The translations under genes were made by a program, and so were the position numbers. Of a stretch of DNA of 64,000 nt, positions 45,868-55,701 are shown one piece after another (the stretch's first letter is position 1; every line of letters begins with the position of its first letter). The notes under the pieces were generated by a model. The model saw only the letters and a program-made list of their open reading frames with translations. It made no database searches and was not told the DNA's origin. The stretch covers positions 1-64,000 of the forward strand of contig JAVBLC010000004.1 of assembly GCA_031553805.1 (NCBI GenBank), in the 5' to 3' direction. Origin of the DNA: JAITVB01 sp031553805 (GTDB lineage: Bacteria; Bacteroidota; Bacteroidia; Bacteroidales; Rikenellaceae).

Positions 45868-45977
45868 TCCATAAAGTCAAGCGGAACGAAGGCTTAGCTT
45901 CACCGAATGGCACTTCGTTTTCAGAGGCGATCTTGCCCTGAAAAATCCGCCTGTGCGGGAACGCACAAAATAAGCAC

Positions 45978-45985
45978 TATATTTG
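45978..45985 (+). promoter_or_regulatory. -7 box of CorC/HlyC gene
   Basis: TATATTTG, 22 nt before the ATG at 46008, fits TAnnTTTG, so this gene has its own start site inside the cluster. The 140-bp gap before it also holds a weak fragment (about 45890-45925, GGCTTAGCTTC and CACTTCGTT) resembling the 5' end of the dispersed repeat. Confidence 0.5.
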
Positions 45986-46007
45986 CAGTGCCTATTCTAT
46001 TTAAATA

Positions 46008-47282
46008 ATGGGGACAACCGTCATCATCATCCTAACCACGCTGCTACTCTCCGCCTTCTTTTCGGGGATGGAGATCGCATTCCTATCCTCAAACAAACTC
46101 AAACTTGAGATCGAGAAAAAACAAGGTCGCTTCTTTAACCATGTCGCCAACCTATTCACCCGCAACCCGGGACAATACATCACCACCCTACTGGTAGGAA
46201 ACAACATCGCACTGGTTATCTACTCGCTCCAGATGACCGTCCTGCTGCGGGCCGGATACGCGTTCTACCACCTGGGGTTTTCGCAGTCGATCCTGCTCGA
46301 AACCATCATCTCGACCCTGATCATCATCTTCTTCGCCGAATTCATTCCGAAAGCGATGGTCAAGTCGAACCCCAATTTCTATTTCCACGCCTTTTACATC
46401 CCTGTCTACCTCTTTTATCTGATCCTCTACCCGATCGCCAAATTTTCGACCGCCTTGTCACGGGGCATCCTGCACCTGTTCGGGATGAAAGTCAAAAAGG
46501 AAAGGGCCAACGCCTCGTTCGACAAGGTCGACCTGGCCCACCTGGTCGAGGAAGCCTCGGCGGCGGCAGGAAACACCGACGCCGACCAGAAACGCGACCA
46601 GGAGAAAAACATAAAACTGTTTCAGAACGCGCTCGAGTTTCCCGACCTGCAGGCACGCGACTGTATGGTGCCGCGCGTCGACATTGAGGCTATGGATATA
46701 GAGAGCACTATCGAAGATTTACAGAAAGTGTTTGTAGAAACGCGCTACTCGCGCATCCCGGTCTACGAGGGATCGGTCGACCATATCGTGGGCTACGTCA
46801 ACAGCAAGAGCCTGTTCAACCATCCGGCCACGGTGCGTGAGGTGGTGCGGCCGCTGATCTATGTACCCGAAAGCATGGAAATCCAGCGATTACTGGCCAA
46901 TGTGATGAAAAACCATTCGTCGATCGCGGTGGTGATCGACGAATTCGGCGGCACAGCCGGCATGATTACCATCGAGGACATCCTCGAAGAAATCTTCGGC
47001 GAGATCGAAGACGAACATGATTCGCCCGAATTGGTCGAAAAGCTGGTGGGCGAGAACCAATATGTTTTCTCCTGCCGCCTGGAGGTCGACTACCTCAACG
47101 ACACCTACGACCTGGGGATTCCCGAATCGGAAGAGTACGACACGCTGGCCGGCTTCATCCTTTTCCACCACGAAGGGCTGCCGGCGCAGGGCGAGGAACT
47201 CGAGATCGGGAACAAATGGATCAAGGTGCTCAAGCGCACCGCCTCGCGGATCGACCTGGTCAAACTCACCGTGCAAGAATAG
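46008..47282 (+). CDS. CNNM/CorC (hemolysin C) family transporter-like protein
   Basis: A 424-residue inner-membrane protein of the same class as GldE in this window. It has DUF21 with four hydrophobic segments (ILTTLLLSAFFSGMEIAFLS, then LVIYSLQMTVLL, ILLETIISTLIIIFFAEF, FYIPVYLFYLILYPIA), a CBS pair (DCMVPRVDIEAMDIES to IAVVIDEFGGTAGMITIEDI), and a CorC_HlyC domain. It probably handles divalent cations. It sits between lptC and ppiD as in other Bacteroidetes. Its stop codon abuts the GCGTCCCC module, and the dispersed repeat copy 2 follows. Confidence 0.88.
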   Translation: MGTTVIIILTTLLLSAFFSGMEIAFLSSNKLKLEIEKKQGRFFNHVANLFTRNPGQYITTLLVGNNIALVIYSLQMTVLLRAGYAFYHLGFSQSILLETIISTLIIIFFAEFIPKAMVKSNPNFYFHAFYIPVYLFYLILYPIAKFSTALSRGILHLFGMKVKKERANASFDKVDLAHLVEEASAAAGNTDADQKRDQEKNIKLFQNALEFPDLQARDCMVPRVDIEAMDIESTIEDLQKVFVETRYSRIPVYEGSVDHIVGYVNSKSLFNHPATVREVVRPLIYVPESMEIQRLLANVMKNHSSIAVVIDEFGGTAGMITIEDILEEIFGEIEDEHDSPELVEKLVGENQYVFSCRLEVDYLNDTYDLGIPESEEYDTLAGFILFHHEGLPAQGEELEIGNKWIKVLKRTASRIDLVKLTVQE

Positions 47283-47321
47283 TGCGCGTCCCCGGTGCGT
47301 CCCCGCACTGGGAGATTTTTC
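47283..47321 (+). repeat. GCGTCCCCGCAC terminator-like module, copy 2
   Basis: TGCGCGTCCCC then a second GTGCGTCCCCGCACTGGG and ATTTTTC. It is a duplicated form directly after the stop of the CorC/HlyC gene (TAG at 47280-47282). Here the pairing is weaker than in the copy at 52199. Confidence 0.55.
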
Positions 47322-47338
47322 AAAGCTAAGCCACCACA

Positions 47339-47568
47339 GGAAAACAAAGTTTTAGCTTCGCTGAGCCCCACTTCGTTCCGGTTCCAGAAAAATTTTTAAC
47401 TGCGTTGAGCTCACCCGCCTTCGCGACCTCGGTTGCGGCGCTTTTTATAAAAAGCGCCAGTTCCCTCGCGAAGCTAAACACGGAGGCCACACTCCTCCGA
47501 GATTTTATGCCGGATCCGGTCCGAAAAGAGGTAACCCTCCATGGCATAAAATCTCTTGTGCGCAGGCC
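47339..47568 (+). repeat. Dispersed structured repeat, copy 2 (full, 230 bp)
   Basis: It starts GGAAAACAAAGTTTTAGC and ends near CTCTTGTGCGCAGGCC, matching copy 1 over its length. The palindrome at 47437-47458 has arms GGCGC and GCGCC, where copy 1 has GCCGC and GCGGC: both partners changed and the stem is intact. The second inverted repeat is present around 47503-47558. It occupies most of the 495-bp gap before ppiD. The remaining 210 bp hold no recognisable gene. Confidence 0.8.
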
Positions 47569-47777
47569 ATCCTCCCCCAAGCACAGGGTGGTATGCCCTG
47601 CGCACAAAACCCAACTATTTATTAAAACGCCGCAAGGCACAAGTTGCCGTTCCTATTAATTCCGACGATAAATCGCTCCCCCTCACGCTATTTTTTAGCG
47701 AAAGTGGTTTTATTTCCGAACTATTTCGTATCTTCGCTCCCTGAATTTATTTTCTCGAAACCATAATTTAACGCATA

Positions 47778-49847
47778 ATGGCAACACTGAACACACTGAG
47801 GACCAAGGGCGGGCTGATCGTTTCGATCGTGATCGGCGTATCGCTCGTGGCCTTCCTCCTGGGCGACCTGGCCGGACAGAACTCTATTTTCAACCCGAAA
47901 ATGACCGTCGGCGAAATCAACGGACAGAAAGTCGGATACCAGGACTACGCCCGCGAAATCGACCACCTGAGCCTGATCAACAAAACGATGACCGGTTCGG
48001 AAAGCTCCACGACCGAACAACAGGCCCAGCTGCGCGCCGCCGCCTGGGAACGGATGATCAACGAACGCGTCTTCTTCCCCGGATGCGAAGCCCTCGGTAT
48101 TACCGTGTCGGACGCTGAAATGATCGAGCTGGTCTATGGCGAAAACATCTCGCCCGTGCTGCTCAACGCCGGTTTCTTTAACAACCCCGAAACCGGGCTG
48201 TATGACAAGACGATGCTCAAGCAGTTTGTAGAAAACGTCGGGATGGACCCCACCGGCAACCTCCGCGTGGTATGGGATTACATGCAGGAACAGGTGCGTA
48301 CCCACGCCATTATGATGAAATATGGCGCCCTGGCCCGGAACATGGTCTATGTGACCGATTTCGAAGCCGAAGAAGGTGCAGCCAACACGAACCAGTATTA
48401 CAACGCGAAGTTCGTCGCACAAACCTATGAGACGATCGCCGACTCGACCGTGACCGTTTCGACGGCCGATATGCAGAAATACTACGACGCGCACAAGAAC
48501 CTCTACCGCCAGGTAGCTTCGCGCGACATCGAGTACGTGTTGTTCGACGTGGCTCCCTCGGCCGAAGACTATGAAAACGCCGCCACGCAGATGGCTGAAA
48601 TGGCCGCCGAATTCGCCGTGGCCGAAAACCCGCAGCAATACGCTACCCTCAATTCGCAGGGACAGTTCAACCCCTATTATTTCAACCAGGAAGAGTTGGC
48701 CCAGATCGATCCCGAACTGGCCACGTATGCTTTCTCGGCCACCGCGGCGAACGAAATGTTCGGCCCGGTACTGAAAGAAAACGACTACTTGATGGCCCGG
48801 ATCAACAACAGCCGGATGATGCCCGACACAGTAGCCATCCGTCAGATCGTCCTCAACCCCGGCCAGGGTGCATTGGCCGACAGCCTGACGGACGTGATGA
48901 GAAAAGGCGGCAACTTTGCCGAACTGGCTGCCCAATATTCGCTCAACCCGGCCAACGGGGGCGACCTGGGACGCATGGCAATGAACCAGGTGCCGGCCGA
49001 AATCGCCGACCAGATCATGACCAAACGGGGTGAAATCATCAAAATCGAAAACACCGGCGGGATCGCCCTGCTCGACGTATATTACCGCGGCCCGGAAAGC
49101 AAAAAAGTGCAATTGGCGACGATCACCTATACCGTCGAACCAAGCAGCACCACCCAGCAGGCCATCTACGCCCAGGCCAGCAAGTTCGTGGCTACGTCGG
49201 CCGGATCGTATGACAAGTTCAGCCAGGCCATCACCGAAAACGCCTACGACAAGCGCGTGGCCCGCATCCTGTCGACCGACAGCCGCGTGGCCGGGTTCGA
49301 AAACGCCCGCGAAATGGTGCTGTGGGCTTACAACAACGAACCTGGCAAGTTGTCGTCGATCCTCGAAATCGACAACAACTACGTAGTGGCTGCCATGGTG
49401 TCGGAACGCAAGGACGGTTTCGCCACCCTGAAACAGGTGACCAACGAGATCATTCCCGCCGTGCGCAACGAAAAGAAAGCCGAAATGCTGGCCGCCAAGA
49501 TGGCCGGCGCCTCGTCACTCGATGAACTCTCCCAGAAACTCGGCGCTCCGGTGGGTGAGATCACCGAGTTGAACTTTAACAGCTATTTCATTTCCGACAT
49601 CGGGATCGACCCGATGGTGATCGGCGCCGTTTGCGGCTTGCCCGAAGGCAAAATATCAACCCCGGTGAAAGGGGTGACCGGCGTCTATGTGCTCGAAATT
49701 ACCGGCAAAGAGACCCGTGAGGACGTTACACCCGAAGGCCAGCGCGTGCGCCAGCTGTCCTTAGACCAAAACTATGCCGACCAACGCGCAATGCAGGCCA
49801 TCTTCGGCCTGGCAGATATCAAAGACGGTCGTGCCAGATACTTTTAG
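47778..49847 (+). CDS. ppiD: PpiD-like peptidyl-prolyl isomerase, membrane-anchored
   Basis: A 689-residue periplasmic folding factor. One N-terminal membrane anchor (GGLIVSIVIGVSLVAFLLGDL) is followed by a SurA_N-like chaperone region. A parvulin domain runs around residues 340-450 (VAIRQIVLNPGQG, FAELAAQYSLNPANGGDLGRMA, IKIENTGGIALLDVYY), then a long C-terminal chaperone arm. PpiD proteins assist outer-membrane protein folding at the Sec translocon exit. It closes the envelope cluster. A hairpin terminator follows 23 bp after the stop. Confidence 0.92.
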   Translation: MATLNTLRTKGGLIVSIVIGVSLVAFLLGDLAGQNSIFNPKMTVGEINGQKVGYQDYAREIDHLSLINKTMTGSESSTTEQQAQLRAAAWERMINERVFFPGCEALGITVSDAEMIELVYGENISPVLLNAGFFNNPETGLYDKTMLKQFVENVGMDPTGNLRVVWDYMQEQVRTHAIMMKYGALARNMVYVTDFEAEEGAANTNQYYNAKFVAQTYETIADSTVTVSTADMQKYYDAHKNLYRQVASRDIEYVLFDVAPSAEDYENAATQMAEMAAEFAVAENPQQYATLNSQGQFNPYYFNQEELAQIDPELATYAFSATAANEMFGPVLKENDYLMARINNSRMMPDTVAIRQIVLNPGQGALADSLTDVMRKGGNFAELAAQYSLNPANGGDLGRMAMNQVPAEIADQIMTKRGEIIKIENTGGIALLDVYYRGPESKKVQLATITYTVEPSSTTQQAIYAQASKFVATSAGSYDKFSQAITENAYDKRVARILSTDSRVAGFENAREMVLWAYNNEPGKLSSILEIDNNYVVAAMVSERKDGFATLKQVTNEIIPAVRNEKKAEMLAAKMAGASSLDELSQKLGAPVGEITELNFNSYFISDIGIDPMVIGAVCGLPEGKISTPVKGVTGVYVLEITGKETREDVTPEGQRVRQLSLDQNYADQRAMQAIFGLADIKDGRARYF

Positions 49848-49870
49848 TGACTGAAAATCACCCAGAAAAC

Positions 49871-49903
49871 AGCAGGGGCGGTTCCGTTGGAACCGCCCCT
49901 GCT
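49871..49903 (+). terminator. Intrinsic terminator after ppiD
   Basis: A perfect stem of 14-15 bp (GCAGGGGCGGTTCC and its complement) with a GTT loop, followed by TTGTTTC. Confidence 0.85.
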
Positions 49904-50041
49904 TGTTTCTATCGCCCCGTCCCCGCCCCCGCCAAACAAATGAAAAAATGGGAAATAAAAAATTTATGCAAAAAGAAAGAATCCAAAAAATTTTTAATAC
50001 ATTTAGCAAATTGAAAACCGACTAACTAATTTCAGATAACT

Positions 50042-52198
50042 ATGAAAACGTACCAAACCAGCGAAATCAAAAACATTGTGCTGCTTGGCGGGGCGGGTTC
50101 CGGGAAGACCACCCTCGCCGAAGCGATGGCATTCGAAGGCAAAGTGATCGAACGCAGAGGGGCGGTGGAAGCGGAGAATACCTTGTCGGACTATACTGAC
50201 GTGGAACACCTCTACAAACGCTCCATCTACTCGACCCTGCTGTTTACCGAATTCAACGGTTACAAGATCAATATCTTCGACTCGCCCGGATCGGACGACT
50301 TCTGCGGTGGACTCTTCTCGGCATTCAAGGTAGCCGACGTGGGCGTGATGGTCATCAACGCCCAGAACGGTTTTGAAGTGGGTACCGAAATCCAGGCCCG
50401 CTACGCACGCAAACACGAAAAACCCATCATCTTTGCCGTCAACCACCTCGACTCGGAAAAGGCAAACTGGGAAGCCACGATCGAATCGCTCCGCGTCAAC
50501 TCGCAGGCCAAACCGGTGATCGTGCAGTATCCCGTGAACGCAGGTCCCGATTTCAACGCGTTTATCGACGTGCTGATGATGAAGATGTACACGTTCAAAG
50601 GCGACACCGGCATCCGCGAAGAACACCCGATTCCCGACGCTGAACTGGAAACCGCCACCGAACTCCACAACATCCTGGTCGAAGCCGCCGCCGAAAACGA
50701 CGAAGCGCTGATGGAACTCTATTTTGAAAAAGGCAACCTCACCCAGGATGAAATGCGCAGCGGGATGAAACTCGGCCTCGCCAAACGCGACATGATCCCG
50801 GTGTTCTGCCTCTCGGCCAAGAAGAATATCGGCACCAAGCGCCTGATGGAGTTCATCACCAACGTGGCTCCGGGGCCGCTCAAGGCACCGAATTTCCTGA
50901 CTTCTTCGGGCGAAGAGATCGCTCCCGATTCGAACGCGCCGTGCGTGCTGTTCGTCTTCAAATCGGCCGTCGAGCAACACCTGGGCGAAGTAAGCTACTT
51001 CCGCGTGGTGTCGGGCAAATTGACCGAAGGAATGGAACTTACCAACTCGAAAACGGGCAACAAGGAAAAAATTTCCCAGATCTTTGCCGTTGCGGGTAAG
51101 AATCGCGTAAAAGTGACCGAAATGATGGCTGGCGACATGGGTTGTACCGTCAAACTGAAAGGCACAAAAACCAACCAGAGCCTCTACGCAGGCAACAAAG
51201 CGGTAGAAATCGAGCGAATCAAATGGCCCGACCCCCGTTACCGCACCGCGATCAAGGCCGTCAAAGCGGCCGACGACGAAAAGTTGGGCGAACTGCTCAA
51301 CCGCGCCAACTTCGAGGATCCCACCATCGTGGTCGAATACTCGAAAGAGCTCAAACAGATCATTATCCAGGGCCAGGGCGAACACCACCTCAACATCCTG
51401 AAGTGGCAGCTGAACAACGTCAACAAGATCGACATCGAGTTCTTCGCCCCGAAGATCCCCTACCGTGAAACGATCACCAAAGTCGCTGCGGCAGACTACC
51501 GCCACAAGAAACAATCGGGCGGCGCAGGCCAGTTCGGCGAGGTGCATATGGTGATCGAACCCTACGTCGAGGGAGCGTCCGACCAGGCAAAATACAAGAT
51601 AGACGGCAAAGATCTCGTCATCAATGTGAAGAACAAGGAAGAGATCGACCTCGAATGGGGCGGTAAGCTGGTTTATTGCAGCGCGATCGTCGGCGGGGCC
51701 ATAGACGCCCGTTTCATGCCCGCCATCCTGAAAGGGATCATGGAGAAAATGGAGGAAGGGCCGTTGACCGGTTCCTACGCGCGTGACATTCGCGTAGTGG
51801 TTTATGACGGAAAGATGCACCCGGTGGATTCGAATGAAATCTCGTTCAAACTGGCCGGACGTAACGCGTTCAAGGAAGCTTTCCGAAAGGCCGGCCCGAA
51901 GATCATGGAACCGATCTACATGGTCGAGATCCTCGTACCGAGCGACCGCATGGGCGACGTGATGAGCGACCTGCAGAACCGCCGCGCGATGATCGAAGGG
52001 ATGAGCAGCGACCGCGGTTTCGAGAAGCTGACGGCCCGTGTGCCGTTGGCCGAGATGTACCGCTACTCGACCACACTCAGCTCGCTGACCGCCGGACGCG
52101 CCACCTACTCGATGAAGTTCGCTTCGTACGAACAGGTGCCGGCCGATGTGCAGGATAAGTTGCTCAAGGCTTATACCGATACCGATAAGGACGAATAG
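50042..52198 (+). CDS. fusA2: Noncanonical elongation factor G (EF-G2)
   Basis: A 718-residue EF-G paralog with all five domains but altered GTPase motifs. The P-loop is normal (GGAGSGKTT, residues 16-24). The G3 motif is D80SPGS84DDF instead of DTPGHVDF, so the GTPase-activating His is Ser, and the NKxD motif is N134HLD. This matches the Bacteroides EF-G2 (BT2167) group, reported to support elongation without GTP hydrolysis during carbon limitation and gut colonisation and to be under the Cur regulator. It is monocistronic. The near-consensus box TACATTTA lies about 37 nt upstream, and a hairpin follows. Assignment is sure, regulation is inference from family. Confidence 0.9.
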   Translation: MKTYQTSEIKNIVLLGGAGSGKTTLAEAMAFEGKVIERRGAVEAENTLSDYTDVEHLYKRSIYSTLLFTEFNGYKINIFDSPGSDDFCGGLFSAFKVADVGVMVINAQNGFEVGTEIQARYARKHEKPIIFAVNHLDSEKANWEATIESLRVNSQAKPVIVQYPVNAGPDFNAFIDVLMMKMYTFKGDTGIREEHPIPDAELETATELHNILVEAAAENDEALMELYFEKGNLTQDEMRSGMKLGLAKRDMIPVFCLSAKKNIGTKRLMEFITNVAPGPLKAPNFLTSSGEEIAPDSNAPCVLFVFKSAVEQHLGEVSYFRVVSGKLTEGMELTNSKTGNKEKISQIFAVAGKNRVKVTEMMAGDMGCTVKLKGTKTNQSLYAGNKAVEIERIKWPDPRYRTAIKAVKAADDEKLGELLNRANFEDPTIVVEYSKELKQIIIQGQGEHHLNILKWQLNNVNKIDIEFFAPKIPYRETITKVAAADYRHKKQSGGAGQFGEVHMVIEPYVEGASDQAKYKIDGKDLVINVKNKEEIDLEWGGKLVYCSAIVGGAIDARFMPAILKGIMEKMEEGPLTGSYARDIRVVVYDGKMHPVDSNEISFKLAGRNAFKEAFRKAGPKIMEPIYMVEILVPSDRMGDVMSDLQNRRAMIEGMSSDRGFEKLTARVPLAEMYRYSTTLSSLTAGRATYSMKFASYEQVPADVQDKLLKAYTDTDKDE

Positions 52199-52224
52199 GT
52201 GCGTCCCCGCACCGGGGATTTTTC
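52199..52224 (+). repeat. GCGTCCCCGCAC terminator-like module, copy 3
   Basis: It begins directly after the fusA2 stop codon. TCCCCG at 52204-52209 pairs with CGGGGA at 52213-52218 over a CAC loop, followed by TTTTT. This is the best-formed copy and could work as a mini-terminator in front of the main hairpin. Confidence 0.6.
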
Positions 52225-52235
52225 AAAATAACGTA

Positions 52236-52267
52236 AAAGAGGCGGCCTTTAACAAGGCCGCCTCTTT
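52236..52267. terminator. Bidirectional terminator between fusA2 and carB
   Basis: Perfect 14-bp stem (AAAGAGGCGGCCTT and complement) with a TAAC loop and A/T-rich flanks on both sides. The genes converge here. Confidence 0.85.
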
Positions 52268-52283
52268 CAATTATCGTTAAAGA

Positions 52284-55200
52284 TTAATATTCGTCCCAGG
52301 CCTTGATGGCGATCTCGGCTTGTTCCACCGTACAGAATGCGTGGATGAAAGCCGCAGCCAGGCGGGCGTTGGTCAGCAGCGGGATGTTGTGGTCAATCGC
52401 CGCCCGGCGGATTTTGTAGCCGTTCGTGATCTCACGCGTGGTGCGGTCGCGCGGGATGTTGATCACCAGGTCGAACGCGTGGTCGGCCAACATCTGCATC
52501 ACGTTGTTCGGCAGGTCTTCGTCCGGACGCGCTACGGCCGTCGCACGCACGCCGTTTTCGACCAGGAAGTCGGCCGTGCCTTTGGTGGCGTAGATCTTGA
52601 TGCCGCGCTTGTCGAGTTCCTGGCACGCTTCGAGCATATCGACCTTCGATTTGGCCGAGCCCGAAGAGATCATCACACTGCCTTTCGGGATGTTGTACCC
52701 CACCGAAATCATGGCATTGAGCAGCGCCTCATTGAAATCCTCGCCCAGGCAGCCCACTTCGCCCGTAGAGGCCATATCGACGCCGAGGATCGGGTCAGCA
52801 TTCAGTAAGCGGGCGAAAGAGAACTGCGACGCTTTGACCCCGATGCAGTCGACGTCGAACGCCGTCTTGTCGGGTTGGGCGTAGGGGGCGTCGAGCATAA
52901 TGCGGGTCGCCGTTTCGATGAAGTTCCGTTTCAGCACCTTCGACACGAACGGGAAACTGCGCGAGGCGCGCAAGTTACATTCGATCACCTTGATGTCGTT
53001 GTTCTTGGCCAGGAATTGGATGTTGAACGGGCCGCTGATGTTGAGTTCCTTGGCGATCTGGCGGCTGATCTTCTTGATCCGGCGGCCGGTTTCGAAGTAG
53101 ATCTTCTGGGCCGGGAAGACGAGCGTGGCGTCGCCCGAGTGTACGCCGGCGAACTCGATGTGTTCCGAGATGGCGTATTCGACCACCTCGCCGTTCTGGG
53201 CCACGGCGTCGAACTCGATCTCCTTGGCGTTTTCAAGGAAGGACGACACCACCACCGGAAATTCCTTGGAAACCTTGGCAGCGATGGCCAGGAAGTGTTC
53301 CATTTCCTCCTGCGAGTAGCACACTTTCATCGCTGCGCCCGAAAGCACGTATGAGGGACGGATCAGTACCGGGAAACCGACTTCGTTCGTGAACGTGTTG
53401 ATGTCGTCCATCGACGAAAGCTCTTTCCAGCGGGGTTGGTCGATGTCGAGCTGATCGAGCATCGAAGAGAATTTATGGCGGTTTTCGGCGCGGTCGATCG
53501 ACAGGGCCGAGGTGCCGAGGATAGGCACACTCTGGCGGTGGAGCTTCATCGCCAGGTTATTGGGGATCTGTCCGCCCACGGACACCATCACCCCGTTGGG
53601 CTGTTCGAGGTCGATCACGTCGAGCACGCGTTCCAGCGACAGTTCGTCGAAGTAGAGGCGGTCGCACATGTCGTAGTCGGTCGACACCGTTTCGGGGTTG
53701 TAGTTGATCATGATCGAGGTGTAACCCAGCTTGCGGGCGGTCTGCACCGCGTTCACGCTACACCAGTCGAATTCGACCGAGCTGCCGATGCGGTAAGCGC
53801 CCGAGCCGAGCACCACCACCGATTTCTTGTTCTGGTAGTAAGGCACGTCATGGGCCGAGCGGTCGTAGGTCAGGTAGAGGTAGTTCGTCAGGTCGGGGTT
53901 TTCGGAAGCCACCGTGTTGATCCGCTTCACCGAGGGCAGGATGCCCAGTTGCTTGCGGTGGTTGCGCACAGCGATCTGTTCCTTTTCCATATGGTCTTTG
54001 GGGCCGTCGACCAGGCGGGCGATCTGGAAATCCGAGAAACCGAGGCGCTTGGCTTCCTGCATCGCTTCGGGCGTAATGGCTTCGATCGTCTTGAACTTGC
54101 CCAGTTCGAGCGAGAATTTGTAGATGTTTTCGAGCTTGCCGAGAAACCACGGGTCGATCTTGGTCAGGTCGTGGATGCGCTGCACGCTGTAGCCATGTGA
54201 AAAGGCCTCGGCGATGGCGAACATCCGCAGGTCGGTCGGGTTGGCCAGTTCGTCGTCGAGGTTGTCGAATTCGAGGTCGTGGTTGCACACGAAACCGTGC
54301 ATCCCCTGCCCGATCATGCGCAGCCCCTTTTGGATAATTTCTTCGAAGCTTTTGCCGATCGACATGATTTCGCCGACCGATTTCATGCTCGACCCGATGC
54401 GGCGCGACACGCCGTCGAACTTGCTCAGGTCCCAGCGCGGGATCTTGCAGATCATGTAGTCGAGCGATGGGGCGACGTAGGCCGAGTTAGGGGTTCCCAT
54501 TTCGCCGATCTCGTCCAGGCCGTAGCCCAGCGCCAGTTTGGCGGCGACGAAGGCCAGCGGGTAACCCGTAGCTTTCGACGCGAGGGCCGACGAACGCGAC
54601 AGGCGGGCGTTGACCTCGATCACGCGGTAGTCGTTGGTTTCCGAGTTGAAAGCATACTGGATGTTGCACTCGCCCACGATCCCCAAGTGGCGGATCACTT
54701 TCGCCGAAAGTTCCTGCAGGAATTTTAATTCATCAGGGGTCAGGGAACACGTAGGTGCAACTACTATGCTCTCGCCGGTGTGAATACCGAGCGGATCAAC
54801 GTTTTCCATGCTGGCCACCGTGAAGCAGTGGTCGTTCTTGTCGCGGATCACTTCGAACTCGATCTCTTTCCAGCCTTTGAGCGACTCCTCGACCAGGATC
54901 TGAGGGGCGTAGGCGAACGAGTTTTCGGCCAACGGCACCAGCTCGTCCATGTTGTAGCAAAAACCGCTACCCATCCCGCCGAGCACGTAGGCCGAGCGGA
55001 TGATCAGCGGGAAGCCGATCGTGGTGGCTGCCCTCTTCGCCTCGTCCATCGTGTTGCAGGCGATGCTGCGCGGCGTCTTGACATTGATTTCGTTGAGTTT
55101 CTTGACAAAGAGGTCGCGGTCTTCGGTATACATGATCGCTTCGACCGAGGTGCCGAGCACCTGCACGCCATATTTGGCCAGTGTGCCTGCCAGGTAGAGT

Positions 55201-55499
55201 TCGGTGCCGCAGTTGAGGGCGGTCTGTCCGCCGAAAGCGAGCAGGATGCCGTCGGGATGTTCTTTCTTGATCACCTCTTCGATGAAGTAGGCGTTCAGCG
55301 GCAGGAAGTAGACCTTGTCCGCAATCCCTTCCGAGGTTTGGATCGTGGCGATGTTGGGGTTGATCAGCACCGTCGAGATGCCCTCTTCCTTCATCGCTTT
55401 CAGGGCCTGCGACCCCGAATAGTCAAATTCACCCGCCTGCCCGATCTTGAGTGCACCCGAACCCAGGACCAGTACTTTTTTGAACTCTTTCTTTGCCAT
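52284..55499 (-). CDS. carB: Carbamoyl-phosphate synthase large subunit
   Basis: The large subunit makes carbamoyl phosphate for pyrimidine and arginine synthesis. At 1071 residues it has two homologous ATP-grasp halves (VLVLGSGALKIGQAGEFDYSGSQALKA and the second start VVVLGSGAYRIGSSVEFDWCSV), separated by the oligomerisation region. The C-terminal allosteric domain follows (VMISSGSAKSKVDMLEACQEL). The ATG at 55499 (MAKKEFKKV) is chosen; the longer frame crosses a terminator hairpin. No carA is adjacent. The 5' leader carries an attenuator-like hairpin. Confidence 0.96.
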   Translation of the reverse strand: MAKKEFKKVLVLGSGALKIGQAGEFDYSGSQALKAMKEEGISTVLINPNIATIQTSEGIADKVYFLPLNAYFIEEVIKKEHPDGILLAFGGQTALNCGTELYLAGTLAKYGVQVLGTSVEAIMYTEDRDLFVKKLNEINVKTPRSIACNTMDEAKRAATTIGFPLIIRSAYVLGGMGSGFCYNMDELVPLAENSFAYAPQILVEESLKGWKEIEFEVIRDKNDHCFTVASMENVDPLGIHTGESIVVAPTCSLTPDELKFLQELSAKVIRHLGIVGECNIQYAFNSETNDYRVIEVNARLSRSSALASKATGYPLAFVAAKLALGYGLDEIGEMGTPNSAYVAPSLDYMICKIPRWDLSKFDGVSRRIGSSMKSVGEIMSIGKSFEEIIQKGLRMIGQGMHGFVCNHDLEFDNLDDELANPTDLRMFAIAEAFSHGYSVQRIHDLTKIDPWFLGKLENIYKFSLELGKFKTIEAITPEAMQEAKRLGFSDFQIARLVDGPKDHMEKEQIAVRNHRKQLGILPSVKRINTVASENPDLTNYLYLTYDRSAHDVPYYQNKKSVVVLGSGAYRIGSSVEFDWCSVNAVQTARKLGYTSIMINYNPETVSTDYDMCDRLYFDELSLERVLDVIDLEQPNGVMVSVGGQIPNNLAMKLHRQSVPILGTSALSIDRAENRHKFSSMLDQLDIDQPRWKELSSMDDINTFTNEVGFPVLIRPSYVLSGAAMKVCYSQEEMEHFLAIAAKVSKEFPVVVSSFLENAKEIEFDAVAQNGEVVEYAISEHIEFAGVHSGDATLVFPAQKIYFETGRRIKKISRQIAKELNISGPFNIQFLAKNNDIKVIECNLRASRSFPFVSKVLKRNFIETATRIMLDAPYAQPDKTAFDVDCIGVKASQFSFARLLNADPILGVDMASTGEVGCLGEDFNEALLNAMISVGYNIPKGSVMISSGSAKSKVDMLEACQELDKRGIKIYATKGTADFLVENGVRATAVARPDEDLPNNVMQMLADHAFDLVINIPRDRTTREITNGYKIRRAAIDHNIPLLTNARLAAAFIHAFCTVEQAEIAIKAWDEY

Positions 55500-55545
55500 C
55501 TTCTCTTCGTTTTTATTGTTGTTTTCTGCTTTCTTTCGACCGAAC

Positions 55546-55573
55546 AAAAAAAATGCGTTGGACATCCAACGCA
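55546..55573 (-). terminator. Attenuator-like terminator in carB leader
   Basis: On the minus strand TGCGTTGGA and TCCAACGCA form a perfect 9-bp stem with a 2-nt loop, followed by eight T. It lies about 45 nt upstream of carB, inside the transcript, so it can regulate carB by premature termination. Confidence 0.7.
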
Positions 55574-55672
55574 CTAATTTACATATTTTTTAATGAATAG
55601 AAAACAGTTCGCCCGGCTGCTTTCGCTGTGTGCCCCGCCGGGGGTCTGTTTCCGGTTCTTCTGTATAATCAC
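55574..55672 (-). CDS. Candidate leader peptide of carB
   Basis: A 32-codon frame starting with GTG ends at a TAG immediately before the terminator stem. It reads as VIIQKNRKQTPGGAHSESSR and then ends in a U-rich FLFIKKYVN region. Its position resembles leader peptides in transcription attenuation, such as pyrBI in E. coli, where a translating ribosome close to the polymerase prevents hairpin formation. No ribosome site is strong, and the frame could be chance. Low confidence as a protein, better as a hypothesis. Confidence 0.3.
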   Translation of the reverse strand: MIIQKNRKQTPGGAHSESSRANCFLFIKKYVN

Positions 55673-55701
55673 TTCTGTACTCCCTTACCTGTAAATTGGC
55701 G

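Noticed and set aside
50003..51820. 605-codon frame antisense to fusA2
   Set aside because: The EF-G2 frame has all its motifs, and the opposite frame has none.
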